A stretch of DNA of 64,000 nt from Pararoseomonas sp. SCSIO 73927 (GTDB lineage Bacteria; Pseudomonadota; Alphaproteobacteria; Acetobacterales; Acetobacteraceae). A program made the position numbers and the translations under genes. Under the pieces are notes generated by a model. The model did no database searches. It was not told the DNA's origin and saw only the letters and a program-made list of their open reading frames with translations. The stretch spans positions 3,504,001 through 3,568,000 of the forward strand of contig NZ_CP146232.1 of the NCBI RefSeq assembly GCF_037040815.1. Direction: 5' to 3'. Below, one piece after another: positions 1 to 7,386 of this stretch (position 1 is its first letter; each line of letters starts with the position of its first letter).

Positions 1-367
1 AGTTGGCCTTCGCCTTCGCCGCCAGCTCCTGAAAGGTGGCGTCGTCCGTGCCGGGAACCTTCGCCGTCAGGGAGAGGTGAATCTTGGAGATCTCCCAGCC
101 CTCACCCACCTTGTCGAAGGTGACATCCGCCTTCGTCTCCATCCGCTCCGCCGTCAGCCCCGCGCCGCCCAGCACGGCGGAGAGCGCCATGGTGAAGCAG
201 CCGGCATGAGCCGCGCCGATCAGCTCCTCGGGGTTGGTGCCCTTCACCCCCTCGAAGCGCATGGCGTAGCCGTAGGGGTGCGCGTTCATCGCCCCGCTCT
301 CGGTGGAGATGGTGCCGCGGCCGTCCTTGAACCCGCCCTGCCAGCTGGCGGAAGCGCTTCTCTTCAT
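1..367 (-). CDS. osmC: OsmC-family peroxiredoxin, 3' end cut by window edge
   Basis: The 122 visible residues begin MKRSASASWQGG from an ATG at 367 and run off the left edge. They match the OsmC/Ohr family of thiol peroxidases, which reduce organic hydroperoxides in the cytoplasm using two cysteines. The first active-site cysteine is visible in the motif AAHAGCFTMAL (about residues 52-62). The second normally follows a K(A/E)NCPVSK-like stretch; the reading stops at AKAN, so it should lie just outside the window. The layout fits the OsmC rather than the Ohr branch. The gene is divergent from the GNAT gene at 423, leaving about 55 bases for both upstream signals. Confidence 0.88.
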   Translation of the reverse strand, partial: MKRSASASWQGGFKDGRGTISTESGAMNAHPYGYAMRFEGVKGTNPEELIGAAHAGCFTMALSAVLGGAGLTAERMETKADVTFDKVGEGWEISKIHLSLTAKVPGTDDATFQELAAKAKAN

Positions 368-422
368 CGTTCTCGTCCCGTCATCGGGGGGCCTGGATCA
401 GCCCCGCGGCGGCTAACTTAGA

Positions 423-878
423 ATGGCCACGGGAAACCGCTACGGCGTGGATATCCGCGCCGCGCTGCCCGCCGATTCCGCGGATCTTTCGGTTCTGCTC
501 GGCGGCACGCCCCGGGCCATGGCGCTGCGGCTCGAGGCCCTCTCGCGCGATCCCGGCTCGGCCGTGCTCGTCGCCACCGGCTGGAACGGCGCGGCCATCG
601 GGGTGATCGCCCTGCACTGGCACCCGGCGCTGACGGCCGATCGTCCCGTCGCGCGCATCTCCGCCCTGGCGGTGGCGGAGGAGGAGCGGCGAAACGGCAT
701 CGGCCGCCTGCTCATCAAGGCCGGATCCCAGGCCGCCCGCACCGCCGGCTGCGACCTGCTGGAGGCCGCGCCGGAAGGAGAGGGGGCGGCGGCGGCCTTC
801 CTCGGCGCGCTCGGCTTCGTCCCGGCGGGGCTCAACCTTGCGCGGCCGCTCCGCAAGCGTGCCCAGGAAATGCCCTAG
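423..878 (+). CDS. GNAT-family N-acetyltransferase
   Basis: A 151-residue single-domain acetyltransferase of the GNAT fold, which transfers an acetyl group from acetyl-CoA to an amine. Motif A, the pyrophosphate-binding loop, is visible as EEERRNGIGRLLIKAG (about residues 81-96), preceded by the strand ISALAVAEE. The C-terminal part (AAAAFLGALGFVPAGLNLARPL) has the usual alpha4-beta6 layout. An in-frame stop lies 9 bases upstream of ATG 423. No Shine-Dalgarno sequence stands out, so a weakly translated or leaderless message is possible. The substrate cannot be told from sequence; the gene stands alone between divergent osmC and an SH3b protein. Confidence 0.8.
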   Translation: MATGNRYGVDIRAALPADSADLSVLLGGTPRAMALRLEALSRDPGSAVLVATGWNGAAIGVIALHWHPALTADRPVARISALAVAEEERRNGIGRLLIKAGSQAARTAGCDLLEAAPEGEGAAAAFLGALGFVPAGLNLARPLRKRAQEMP

Positions 879-941
879 TTCCGCCCCGCATCGCATCCCT
901 TCATCGGGCGTTCTTGCCGAACCTGACGGGAGACCCACCCG

Positions 942-1628
942 ATGCGCTACGCCCTGATCCCTGCGGCGGCTCTTCTTATCGGCCTCGCCGCACCCGCCTC
1001 CGCCGCCCCAGGCTTCGCGACGGGGAACGTGAACCTGCGCGCCGGCCCTGGCACCACCTATCCGAAGGTGGTGGTGGTTCCCACCGGCGCCGGCGTGGAG
1101 ATCTTCGGCTGCCTGCAGGGCTACAGCTGGTGCGATGTCGGCTTCGGCGGCGTGCGCGGCTGGGTCTCCTCCAACTACCTGCAGTACACCTACGAGGCAC
1201 GCCGCGTGCCCCTGCCGCGCTACGCCCCGCAGAGCGGCGTGCCGATCGTCACCTTCAGCTTCGGCGACTACTGGCGGGACAACTACCGCGACCGCTCCTG
1301 GTACACGGAGCGCGACCGCTGGGGCGGCCCGCCGCCGCGCGCCGCCTACGCCCCGCCGCCGCCCGGCCCGGGCTGGCGCCCCGGCCCACCTCCCGGCCCC
1401 GACTGGCGGGAGCGCGAGGACTTCCGGCGTGAGCGCCGCGAGGCCCGTGAGGACTGGCGGGACCAGCGACGCGAGGCCCGGCAGGACATGGAGCGCGAAC
1501 GGCGGGAGGACAGGCAGGAAAGGCAGGACTGGCGGGAGAACCGCCGCGAGGAGGTCCGGGATCGCCGCGAGGATCGTCAGGAGCGCCGGGACGAGCGAAG
1601 GGACGACCGGCCGGGCCGACCGGACTGA
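942..1628 (+). CDS. Exported SH3b-domain protein with a highly charged C-terminal tail
   Basis: This 228-residue protein has a signal peptide (residues 1-21, cut near ASAAPG), so it acts in the envelope. Residues 25-88 form a bacterial SH3 (SH3b) domain, with the diagnostic NLRAGPGTTYP and GGVRGWVSSNYLQY; such domains usually bind peptidoglycan or envelope proteins. Residues 115-140 are proline/glycine rich. The last 75 or so residues are almost entirely Arg, Glu, Asp and Gln in repeats such as RREDRQERQDWREN, which suggests a long charged helix or a disordered polyelectrolyte. The start is ATG 942 after a GGGAGA-type ribosome site. A GC hairpin follows the stop. The exact role is unknown. 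Confidence 0.8.
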   Translation: MRYALIPAAALLIGLAAPASAAPGFATGNVNLRAGPGTTYPKVVVVPTGAGVEIFGCLQGYSWCDVGFGGVRGWVSSNYLQYTYEARRVPLPRYAPQSGVPIVTFSFGDYWRDNYRDRSWYTERDRWGGPPPRAAYAPPPPGPGWRPGPPPGPDWREREDFRRERREAREDWRDQRREARQDMERERREDRQERQDWRENRREEVRDRREDRQERRDERRDDRPGRPD

Positions 1629-1634
1629 CGGGAA

Positions 1635-1650
1635 GGGGGCTTCGGCCCCC
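1635..1650. terminator. GGGGGC-TTCG-GCCCCC hairpin between converging genes
   Basis: A 6-bp perfect GC stem closed by a stable TTCG tetraloop sits in the 42 bases between the stop of the SH3b gene and the stop of the convergent LysE gene. There is no T-run on either side, so it may act in both directions by structure alone or only stabilise the 3' ends. Confidence 0.5.
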
Positions 1651-1670
1651 CATCCACGTTGCTGCGGGCC

Positions 1671-2246
1671 TCAGCGCAGCAGCGGCCCGACCATCAGCAC
1701 CACGGCGAAGCCGCCCACCACTGCCGCGCCGAGCCGCGGCACCAGCCCCTGCCGCCCCGCCGCGCCGGCCGCATGGCCCAGCGCGGCCCCGACCCCGATC
1801 CATCCCAGCGCCACGGAGACGAGCAGCGCCAGGAAGGCCAGGAAATAGGCCGGCCAGCCCGGCGCGCCGAAAGGGATGACGCCGAGGGCGAAGACCAGCG
1901 CCTTCGGGTTCAGCAGCGTCGTCACGAAGACCTGGCGCGGCGCGACGGGCGCCACGGAGGGATCCACCGCCCCCCGCTGCCAGAGCCGCACGGCCAGCCA
2001 GGCGAGGTAAGCGCCCACCGCCAGCCTCAGCCCCAGTGCCACGGCCGGCACCTCGGCGATCAGCGGCCCCAGCAGCAGGCCCACCAGCAGGATGGAGATC
2101 GAGTAGCCCGCCGCCTCCGCCGGGACGAGCGGCAGCGCGCGGCGGAACCCCACCGTGCCGCCGCCCGTGGCCAGCAGCGTGTTCGTGGGGCCGGGGGTGC
2201 CGAGGATGAGCAGCACGGTCAGGGCGAAGAGGGTCGGGTCGTGCAT
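1671..2246 (-). CDS. LysE/RhtB-family amino acid exporter
   Basis: A 191-residue integral membrane protein of the LysE/RhtB superfamily, which exports amino acids or related metabolites by proton antiport. The family's N-terminal signature is present as LILGTPGPTNTLLA (residues 13-26). Further hydrophobic segments lie at about 45-67, 72-90, 115-135, 140-162 and 168-188, giving the expected six helices. The motif LLNPKALVFALGVIPF (about 111-126) is the usual N-P-K-A segment of helix 4. Start is ATG 2246. It faces away from the HNH-type gene at 2351. Substrate is unknown. A second family member lies at 22996-23628. Confidence 0.88.
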   Translation of the reverse strand: MHDPTLFALTVLLILGTPGPTNTLLATGGGTVGFRRALPLVPAEAAGYSISILLVGLLLGPLIAEVPAVALGLRLAVGAYLAWLAVRLWQRGAVDPSVAPVAPRQVFVTTLLNPKALVFALGVIPFGAPGWPAYFLAFLALLVSVALGWIGVGAALGHAAGAAGRQGLVPRLGAAVVGGFAVVLMVGPLLR

Positions 2247-2350
2247 GGGGGCTCCGCGAGAGGCCGTCGCGCCCTCCTAACCCCTCTCCGCCACGCAGGC
2301 CAGGAGGACCCGCCCTTCACCGGAACGGTCCCGCACCCCATATACACCGC

Positions 2351-2713
2351 GTGTCCCGCCGCCACGAGAGGCGCGCCGCCCGCCAGGAGCGCCAAGGCGC
2401 GCCGCCGGCGGAGGTGCCGCCCTGTCCCCTGTGCCTGCGCCCCATCCCGCCCGGCGCCCGCGCCAGCCGCCACCACCTGGTGCCCCGGCTGAAGGGCGGC
2501 ACGCACCAGGGCACGGTGCTGCTGCACCACATCTGCCATCAGGCGGTCCACGCCCGCTTCACCGAGGCGGAGCTCGCTCGGGACCTTGCCGACCCCGCCG
2601 CCCTGCGCGCGGAGCCGCGCATGGCCGGCTTCCTGTCCTGGGTGGCGGGCAAGCCGCCGGAGTTCCACGCGCCCACCCGCGCCGCGCGGGACCGCACGCC
2701 GAAGTGGCGCTGA
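2351..2713 (+). CDS. Small HNH-type zinc-finger nuclease-like protein
   Basis: A 120-residue protein starting at GTG 2351. It has a CPLC pair (residues 25-28), then HHLVPRLKGGTHQGTVLL (about 41-58) and HHICHQAVHARF (59-70). The order Cys-x2-Cys, His-His, Asn/Gly-containing loop, His-x-x-Cys-His is the beta-beta-alpha-metal HNH layout found in homing, restriction and mobile-element nucleases. The sequence is compact, with no other domain. Small chromosomal homologues of this type are often stand-alone and of unknown role. The neighbours (LysE exporter, exported hypothetical) give no clue. The start has no good ribosome site, so it could be slightly further in. Confidence 0.7.
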   Translation: MSRRHERRAARQERQGAPPAEVPPCPLCLRPIPPGARASRHHLVPRLKGGTHQGTVLLHHICHQAVHARFTEAELARDLADPAALRAEPRMAGFLSWVAGKPPEFHAPTRAARDRTPKWR

Positions 2714-2822
2714 TCCGGTGCCCGGCCGCCGTGTTGCCGGCGGGTTGCCGGCGTCTTGCCAGCGTGTTGGCAGATCCGCCCGGCGTTACCAGCTTCGCGC
2801 CGAACCCCTTCCGGAGAGACCC

Positions 2823-3380
2823 ATGACGCTGCGCCGCGCACTCCTCCCCGCCCTCGGACTGCTGCTCGCCGCCGCGTCCGGCCCGGCCGCCGCACAGGCC
2901 CCGGCGGCGCCTGCCGCCACCCAGGCGCCGGCGGCGCCCGCCGCCACCCTTGCGCCGGACGCGGTGCAGGAGGAGCGGGCCCAGTCCAGCATCGTCCTGA
3001 CACTTCCCCAGCCCGGAGGCGGCGAGGCGCGGTCCTACACGGTGGAGGACATCTCCATCTCCCTTTCCCGTGCCGGCGATCCGCGCGGCGATGCCGGCGG
3101 GGCGGATATCGGCATCTCCCTCATCGGGCTGCGCCCCCTGGACGCAGCCCTGCTGGAATGGCTGCGGCAGGACGAGGCGGGCGCGGCCTCCTACGGCGAG
3201 CTGGCCATCAACGTCAGCACGCCCCAGGCCTCCGGCCCGGCCGCCACCACGCGCTACGGGGTGGAAGGGGGCAGGGTGCTCGCCTTCTCCATCAGCCATT
3301 CCGGTACGCCGGGCGCGAGCCAGATGGTGCTGCAGCTCACCGCCCGCCGGCTCATCATGAACGGCGTTCCCCTGAACTGA
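2823..3380 (+). CDS. Exported protein of unknown function, all-beta pattern
   Basis: 185 residues, with a signal peptide (residues 1-26, [20 protein letters not shown], cut near AAAQA). An Ala/Pro linker with two copies of QAPAAPAAT follows, then a 130-residue domain of alternating strands (SSIVLTLPQP, YTVEDISISLSR, ADIGISLIGLRP, SYGELAINVST, GRVLAFSISHSG, SQMVLQLTARRL) and one helix (LDAALLEWLRQDE). ATG 2823 is chosen because it follows GGAGAG and opens a good signal peptide; an earlier in-frame ATG at 2586 overlaps the HNH gene. The strand/helix order loosely recalls Hcp or tail-tube proteins, but I cannot assign it. Confidence 0.65.
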   Translation: MTLRRALLPALGLLLAAASGPAAAQAPAAPAATQAPAAPAATLAPDAVQEERAQSSIVLTLPQPGGGEARSYTVEDISISLSRAGDPRGDAGGADIGISLIGLRPLDAALLEWLRQDEAGAASYGELAINVSTPQASGPAATTRYGVEGGRVLAFSISHSGTPGASQMVLQLTARRLIMNGVPLN

Positions 3381-3386
3381 GCGCGT

Positions 3387-3424
3387 CCAGGGGCCGGCTT
3401 CACCCTTGAATCCGGCCCGGCGCC
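3387..3424 (+). terminator. Possible terminator after the exported hypothetical gene
   Basis: GGGGCCGG and CCGGCCC pair across a 14-base loop shortly after the stop at 3380. The 143-base gap before ettA also holds a GC palindrome (CCGCGG repeated around GCGCG, near 3421-3441). No T-run follows. Confidence 0.35.
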
Positions 3425-3523
3425 GCGGGCGCGCCGCGGCCCATGCCCCGGCCGCGCTCGACGCCCTGGGGCCGAGCCGATAGAACCGCCCCAACCCCCG
3501 CCCGTTCCACCGGAAGATCGCCC

Positions 3524-5203
3524 ATGCCCGCCTACCAGTACGTCTACGTCATGAAGGATCTCACCAAGTCCTACCCGGGCGGCCGCGAGGTCTTCAAGGG
3601 AATCACCCTCTCCTTCCTGCCCACCGTGAAGATCGGCGTGCTCGGCCCCAACGGCGCCGGCAAGTCCACGCTGATGCGGATCATGGCGGGCCAGGACAAG
3701 GAGTTCGGCGGCGAGGCCTGGGCGGCCGAGGGCGTGCGCGTCGGCTATCTCTCCCAGGAGCCGCACCTCGATCCCACCAAGACCGTGGGCGAGAATGTGC
3801 GGGACGCCTTCGGCACCCTCATGGCCGACCTCGAGCGCTTCAACGAGATCTCCATGAAGTTCGCCGAGGAGATGTCCGAGGACGAGATGAACACCCTGCT
3901 GACCGAGCAGGCCGAGCTGCAGGAGCGGATCGACGCCGCCAACGGCTGGGAAATCGACCGCACGGTGGATATCGCGCTGGACGCCCTGCGCTGCCCACCC
4001 GCCGAGAGCGCCGTGACCCACCTCTCGGGCGGTGAGCGTCGCCGCGTGGCGCTCTGCAAGCTCCTTCTGGAGAAGCCCGACCTGCTGCTGCTGGACGAGC
4101 CGACGAACCACCTGGACGCCGAGAGCGTGTCCTGGCTGGAGAAGACGCTGCGCGACTACGAGGGCGCGGTGCTGATCGTCACCCACGACCGCTACTTCCT
4201 GGACAACGTGACGAACTGGATCCTCGAGGTCGATCGCGGCCGGGGCATCCCCTACGAGGGCAACTACTCCGCCTACCTCGCCGCCAAGCGCAAGCGCCTG
4301 GCCCAGGAGGAGAAGGAGGAGAGCACCCGCCAGCGCCAGCTGGCCGAGGAGCAGGAGTGGATCGGCCGCAGCCCCGCCGCCCGCCAGTCCAAGAGCAAGG
4401 CGCGCATCCAGGCCTACGAGGAGCTCCTGCAGAAGAGCCTCGACAAGGCCCCGGACCCCACCGAGATCCAGATCCCGCCCGCCCCGCGCCTGGGGAACAT
4501 CGTCATCACCGCGGAGAATATCCGCAAGGCGTTCGGCAACCGCCTGCTGATCGACGACCTGTCCTTCAAGCTGCCGCCGGGCGGCATCGTCGGCGTCATC
4601 GGCCCGAACGGCGCCGGCAAGACCACGCTGTTCAAGATGATCACGAAGCGCGAGGAGCCGGACAGCGGCACCATGACGGTCGGCGACAGCGTCCAGCTCG
4701 GCTACGTGGACCAGAGCCGCGACACGCTGAACGACAAGAAGACCGTCTGGCAGGAGATCTCGGACGGGCAGGAGCTGATCACCATGGGCAAGCGGCAGGT
4801 GCCCTCGCGCGCCTACGCCGCCGCCTTCAACTTCAAGGGCGGCGACCAGCAGAAGCCCGTCGGCGTCCTCTCGGGCGGTGAGCGCAACCGCGTCCACCTC
4901 GCGAAGATGCTGAAGAACCCGCACAACGTCCTGCTGCTGGACGAGCCGACGAACGACCTGGACGTCGACACGCTCCGCGCGCTGGAGGAGGCGCTGCAGG
5001 ATTTCGCGGGCTGCGCGGTGATCATCTCGCACGACCGCTGGTTTCTGGACCGCCTGGCCACCCACATCCTCGCCTTCGAGGGCGACAGCCACGTGGAGTG
5101 GTTCGAGGGCAACTACCAAGCCTATGAGGCGGACAAGAAGCGACGCATGGGCGCCGCGGCGGACGAGCCGCACCGGATCAAGTACCGTCCCCTGACCCGG
5201 TAA
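3524..5203 (+). CDS. ettA: Energy-dependent translational throttle protein EttA (ABC-F ATPase)
   Basis: 559 residues, the normal EttA length (E. coli 555). EttA binds the ribosomal E site and, sensing the ATP/ADP ratio, gates the first elongation step. Two ABC cassettes are clear: Walker A GPNGAGKST (41-49) with LSGGERRRV and LLLDEPTNHLD, then Walker A GPNGAGKTT (near 361-369) with LSGGERNRV and LLLDEPTNDLD. The charged linker between them (KRKRLAQEEKEESTRQRQ) is the PtIM region of ABC-F proteins. The first strand YQYVYVMKDLTKSYPGG is typical of EttA. ATG 3524 with GGAAGA upstream is chosen over the longer 3443 start, because homologues begin at MPAYQY. A GNAT gene follows 8 bases later. Confidence 0.96.
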   Translation: MPAYQYVYVMKDLTKSYPGGREVFKGITLSFLPTVKIGVLGPNGAGKSTLMRIMAGQDKEFGGEAWAAEGVRVGYLSQEPHLDPTKTVGENVRDAFGTLMADLERFNEISMKFAEEMSEDEMNTLLTEQAELQERIDAANGWEIDRTVDIALDALRCPPAESAVTHLSGGERRRVALCKLLLEKPDLLLLDEPTNHLDAESVSWLEKTLRDYEGAVLIVTHDRYFLDNVTNWILEVDRGRGIPYEGNYSAYLAAKRKRLAQEEKEESTRQRQLAEEQEWIGRSPAARQSKSKARIQAYEELLQKSLDKAPDPTEIQIPPAPRLGNIVITAENIRKAFGNRLLIDDLSFKLPPGGIVGVIGPNGAGKTTLFKMITKREEPDSGTMTVGDSVQLGYVDQSRDTLNDKKTVWQEISDGQELITMGKRQVPSRAYAAAFNFKGGDQQKPVGVLSGGERNRVHLAKMLKNPHNVLLLDEPTNDLDVDTLRALEEALQDFAGCAVIISHDRWFLDRLATHILAFEGDSHVEWFEGNYQAYEADKKRRMGAAADEPHRIKYRPLTR

Positions 5204-5211
5204 GAGGCAGG

Positions 5212-5739
5212 ATGCAACCTGCGGCGAGGCTCCTCCTCTCCCGCGTTGTCCGCACACCGCGGCTCACGCTGCTTCCGGTCGGGAAGGAGAACCTTCCCGA
5301 CCTCATCCGCCTGAAAGGCGACGACGAGGCCTTCGGCCTTATGCTTCATGGCACCCGCACGCCCGAGCGCGCGCGGGAGGAGCTGGAGGACGACATCGCC
5401 TTCTGGGAGGTGCGGGGCTACGGCACCTGGGCCGTCCACCGCACGGAGGATGGCGAGTTCCTCGGCATCACCGGGCTGATGGAGCGGCCTGACGGCCGCG
5501 GAATCGCCCTGCGCTACGCGCTGTGGCCGCACTGCCGCGGCAAGGGCTACGCGCGGGAGGCGGCGAGGGCCGCGCTGGAGTTCGGCCACGCCGCCGGGCT
5601 GCGCCGGATTATCGGCATCGCGCGGGAGAGCAATCTCTCATCCCGCGCGGTGATGGAGGATATCGGCATGGCCGAGGCCGGCGGGTTCCAGCACCAGGGG
5701 AACCCGATGATCGTGTTCGAGAGCCTCAGCGCCGCCTGA
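5212..5739 (+). CDS. GNAT acetyltransferase of the RimJ/RimL type
   Basis: A 175-residue protein that opens with RTPRLTLLPVGKENLPDLIRLKGDDEAF, the typical start of RimJ/RimL-like acetyltransferases, which modify N-terminal or side-chain amines of proteins or small molecules. The acetyl-CoA loop is YALWPHCRGKGYAREAARAALEFG, shown here in part as CRGKGYAREA (about 107-116), and the C-terminal part carries ESNLSSRAVMEDIGM. GAGGCAGG precedes ATG 5212. With 8 bases after the ettA stop it is probably cotranscribed with ettA. The substrate is unknown; homologues downstream of ettA are common but not characterised. Confidence 0.82.
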   Translation: MQPAARLLLSRVVRTPRLTLLPVGKENLPDLIRLKGDDEAFGLMLHGTRTPERAREELEDDIAFWEVRGYGTWAVHRTEDGEFLGITGLMERPDGRGIALRYALWPHCRGKGYAREAARAALEFGHAAGLRRIIGIARESNLSSRAVMEDIGMAEAGGFQHQGNPMIVFESLSAA

Positions 5740-5827
5740 TCCAGAGGGTGACGAACATGACCGCGATCATGATCGTCACCCCGACGCGGTTCTCGGCAAT
5801 CCATTGCAGGGCGCGCTCGATGGGCAT
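5726..5827 (-). CDS. Possible 33-residue single-span membrane protein
   Basis: An open frame from ATG 5827 encodes MPIERALQWIAENRVGVTIM and continues into a hydrophobic stretch ending WIRRR. It would place one helix (about residues 14-29) in the membrane with a positive C-terminus. It overlaps the 3' end of the GNAT gene by 14 bases on the opposite strand. There is no clear ribosome site, so support rests on the helix-plus-Arg pattern alone. It may also be chance. Confidence 0.3.
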   Translation of the reverse strand: MPIERALQWIAENRVGVTIMIAVMFVTLWIRRR

Positions 5828-5920
5828 GGCCCGCTGTAGCGGCGCGCGGCCACCCCGTGCAACCGTTGATCCCGCCCCGCCGCCGCCGCATCCTCGCCAC
5901 GCCAGCGAAGGACCCGCGCC

Positions 5921-7099
5921 ATGCCGACCCTCCCCGAGATCGACGCCCTGCACGAGGAGATGACGGCGTGGCGCCGCGACTTCCACGCCCATCCCGAGAT
6001 CGGCTACGAGGAGGTCCGCACCTCCGGCATCGTGGCGGAGAAGCTGGAATCCTGGGGCATCGAGGTCCATCGCGGCCTTGGGAGGACAGGCGTGGTCGGC
6101 GTGCTGCGCGGCAACCGCCCGGGCAACCGCGCCATCGGCCTGCGCGCCGACATGGACGCCCTGCCCATGCCGGAGCTGAACAGCTTCGCCCACCGCAGCA
6201 CCAACCCCGCCGCCATGCACGCCTGCGGGCATGACGGCCACACCACCATGCTGCTCGGCGCCGCGAAGCACCTGGCCGCCAAGCGGGATTTCCCGGGCAC
6301 CGTCCACTTCATCTTCCAGCCCGCCGAGGAAGGGCTGACCGGCGCCCTCTCCATGGTGAAGGACGGCCTCTTCACTCGCTTCCCCTGCGACACGGTCTAC
6401 GGCCTGCACAACCACCCCAGCATGCCGCTGGGCACCGTCGCCGTCCGCCCCGGCACGGTGCTGGCCGCGGTGGACTACTTCGTGATCCGCCTGATCGGCC
6501 GCAGCAGCCACGGCGCGGAGCCGCAGAACGGTCTCGATCCGCTGCCCTGCGCGGTGCAGATCTACAACGCCCTCCAGACCCTCGTCTCCCGCCGCACCTC
6601 CCCGCACGACACGGCGGTGGTGAGCGTCGGCCAATTCCACGCCGGCACCTCCGATATCGTGCTGCCGCAGGCGGTTGAGATGCGCGGCACCATCCGCACC
6701 CTCCTCCCGGAGACGCATGACCGCTTGGCCACGCTGTTCCGCGAGATCGTGGAGAACACCGCCAAGGCCCATGGTGTCCGGCTGGAGCTGGAGCACAACT
6801 ACTCCTACCCGCCCACCATCAACACGCCCGCCCAGGCCGCGCTGGCGGCGGAGGCCGTGGCCGACGTGGTCGGGGCGGAGCGCATCAAGGCGGACCTGCC
6901 CTCCCTCACCGCCGGAGAGGACTTCGCCTACATGCTGCACGAGGCGCCGGGCGCCTTCATCCTGATGGGCCAGGCCGGGGCCGACGAGCACACGAGCACC
7001 CCGGTCCATAACGGCCGCTACGACTTCAACGACGACCTGCTGCCGATCGGAGCCAGCACGCTGGTGCGGCTGGTGCAGCGGGAACTGGCGGAGAGCTAG
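5921..7099 (+). CDS. M20-family metal-dependent amidohydrolase (hippurate hydrolase-like)
   Basis: 392 residues, typical of the M20D branch (hippuricase, IAA-amino acid hydrolase, N-acyl-amino acid amidohydrolase), which hydrolyses acylated amino acids at a two-metal site. The metal ligands are visible: C102 and H104 in HACGHDGH, E136/E137 in FQPAEEG, H163 in YGLHNHPS, and a late His in TPVHNGRYDF. The dimerisation lid starts near VDYFVIRLIGRSSHGAEP. N-terminal RRDFHAHPEIGYEE is also diagnostic. Start is ATG 5921 after a run of GCCACGCCAGCGAAGGACC, without a strong ribosome site. It is probably monocistronic: a 15-bp hairpin follows. Substrate not predictable. Confidence 0.92.
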   Translation: MPTLPEIDALHEEMTAWRRDFHAHPEIGYEEVRTSGIVAEKLESWGIEVHRGLGRTGVVGVLRGNRPGNRAIGLRADMDALPMPELNSFAHRSTNPAAMHACGHDGHTTMLLGAAKHLAAKRDFPGTVHFIFQPAEEGLTGALSMVKDGLFTRFPCDTVYGLHNHPSMPLGTVAVRPGTVLAAVDYFVIRLIGRSSHGAEPQNGLDPLPCAVQIYNALQTLVSRRTSPHDTAVVSVGQFHAGTSDIVLPQAVEMRGTIRTLLPETHDRLATLFREIVENTAKAHGVRLELEHNYSYPPTINTPAQAALAAEAVADVVGAERIKADLPSLTAGEDFAYMLHEAPGAFILMGQAGADEHTSTPVHNGRYDFNDDLLPIGASTLVRLVQRELAES

Positions 7100-7121
7100 T
7101 TCTTCGCCTCCGGCCTGTGGC

Positions 7122-7155
7122 CGGGAAGAGGAAGAAGGAATTCTTCCTCTTCCCG
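7122..7155 (+). terminator. 15-bp perfect hairpin after the M20 amidohydrolase
   Basis: CGGGAAGAGGAAGAA at 7122-7136 pairs perfectly with TTCTTCCTCTTCCCG at 7141-7155 across a GGAA loop, 23 bases after the stop. There is no U-tract, so termination would depend on the long stem or on Rho; it could also block 3' exonucleases. Confidence 0.6.
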
Positions 7156-7200
7156 CACCTCTCACCATCATCTTCATCTGGTAGTTGGTTTTGCCCGGCT

Positions 7201-7385
7201 GCCGGTGCGCCTCGGGTCCAAGACCCGAGGCGACTGTAAGGGCAGAATCAGCCCCGTCGAGCAGAGACCCAATCTCAGGGCCGCGCGGCGGCAGCTGGAA
7301 GGGGATGCAAGGGCCTCAGGCCCTTGGATCGGGACAAACGCTTCGCGGTTGCCAAGGAGGCAGGGGGCGGAGCCCCCTGGGGCCG
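7201..7385. repeat. Structured intergenic element with three further hairpins
   Basis: Between the M20 gene terminator and the mlaC-like gene lie three compact inverted repeats: CGCCTCGGGTC with GACCCGAGGCG (7208-7218 / 7222-7232), CAAGGGCCT with AGGCCCTTG (7308-7316 / 7318-7326) and CAGGGGGC with GCCCCCTG (7361-7368 / 7372-7379). The segment GCCAAGGAGGCAGGGGGCGG next to the last stem resembles dispersed intergenic repeats I know from other Acetobacteraceae genomes. Only one copy is in this window, so its repetitive nature is inferred. Confidence 0.45.
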
Positions 7386-7386
7386 A

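Noticed and set aside
2823..3380. Type VI Hcp effector
   Set aside because: The similarity is only in strand order; there is a signal peptide, and no other type VI gene is in the window.
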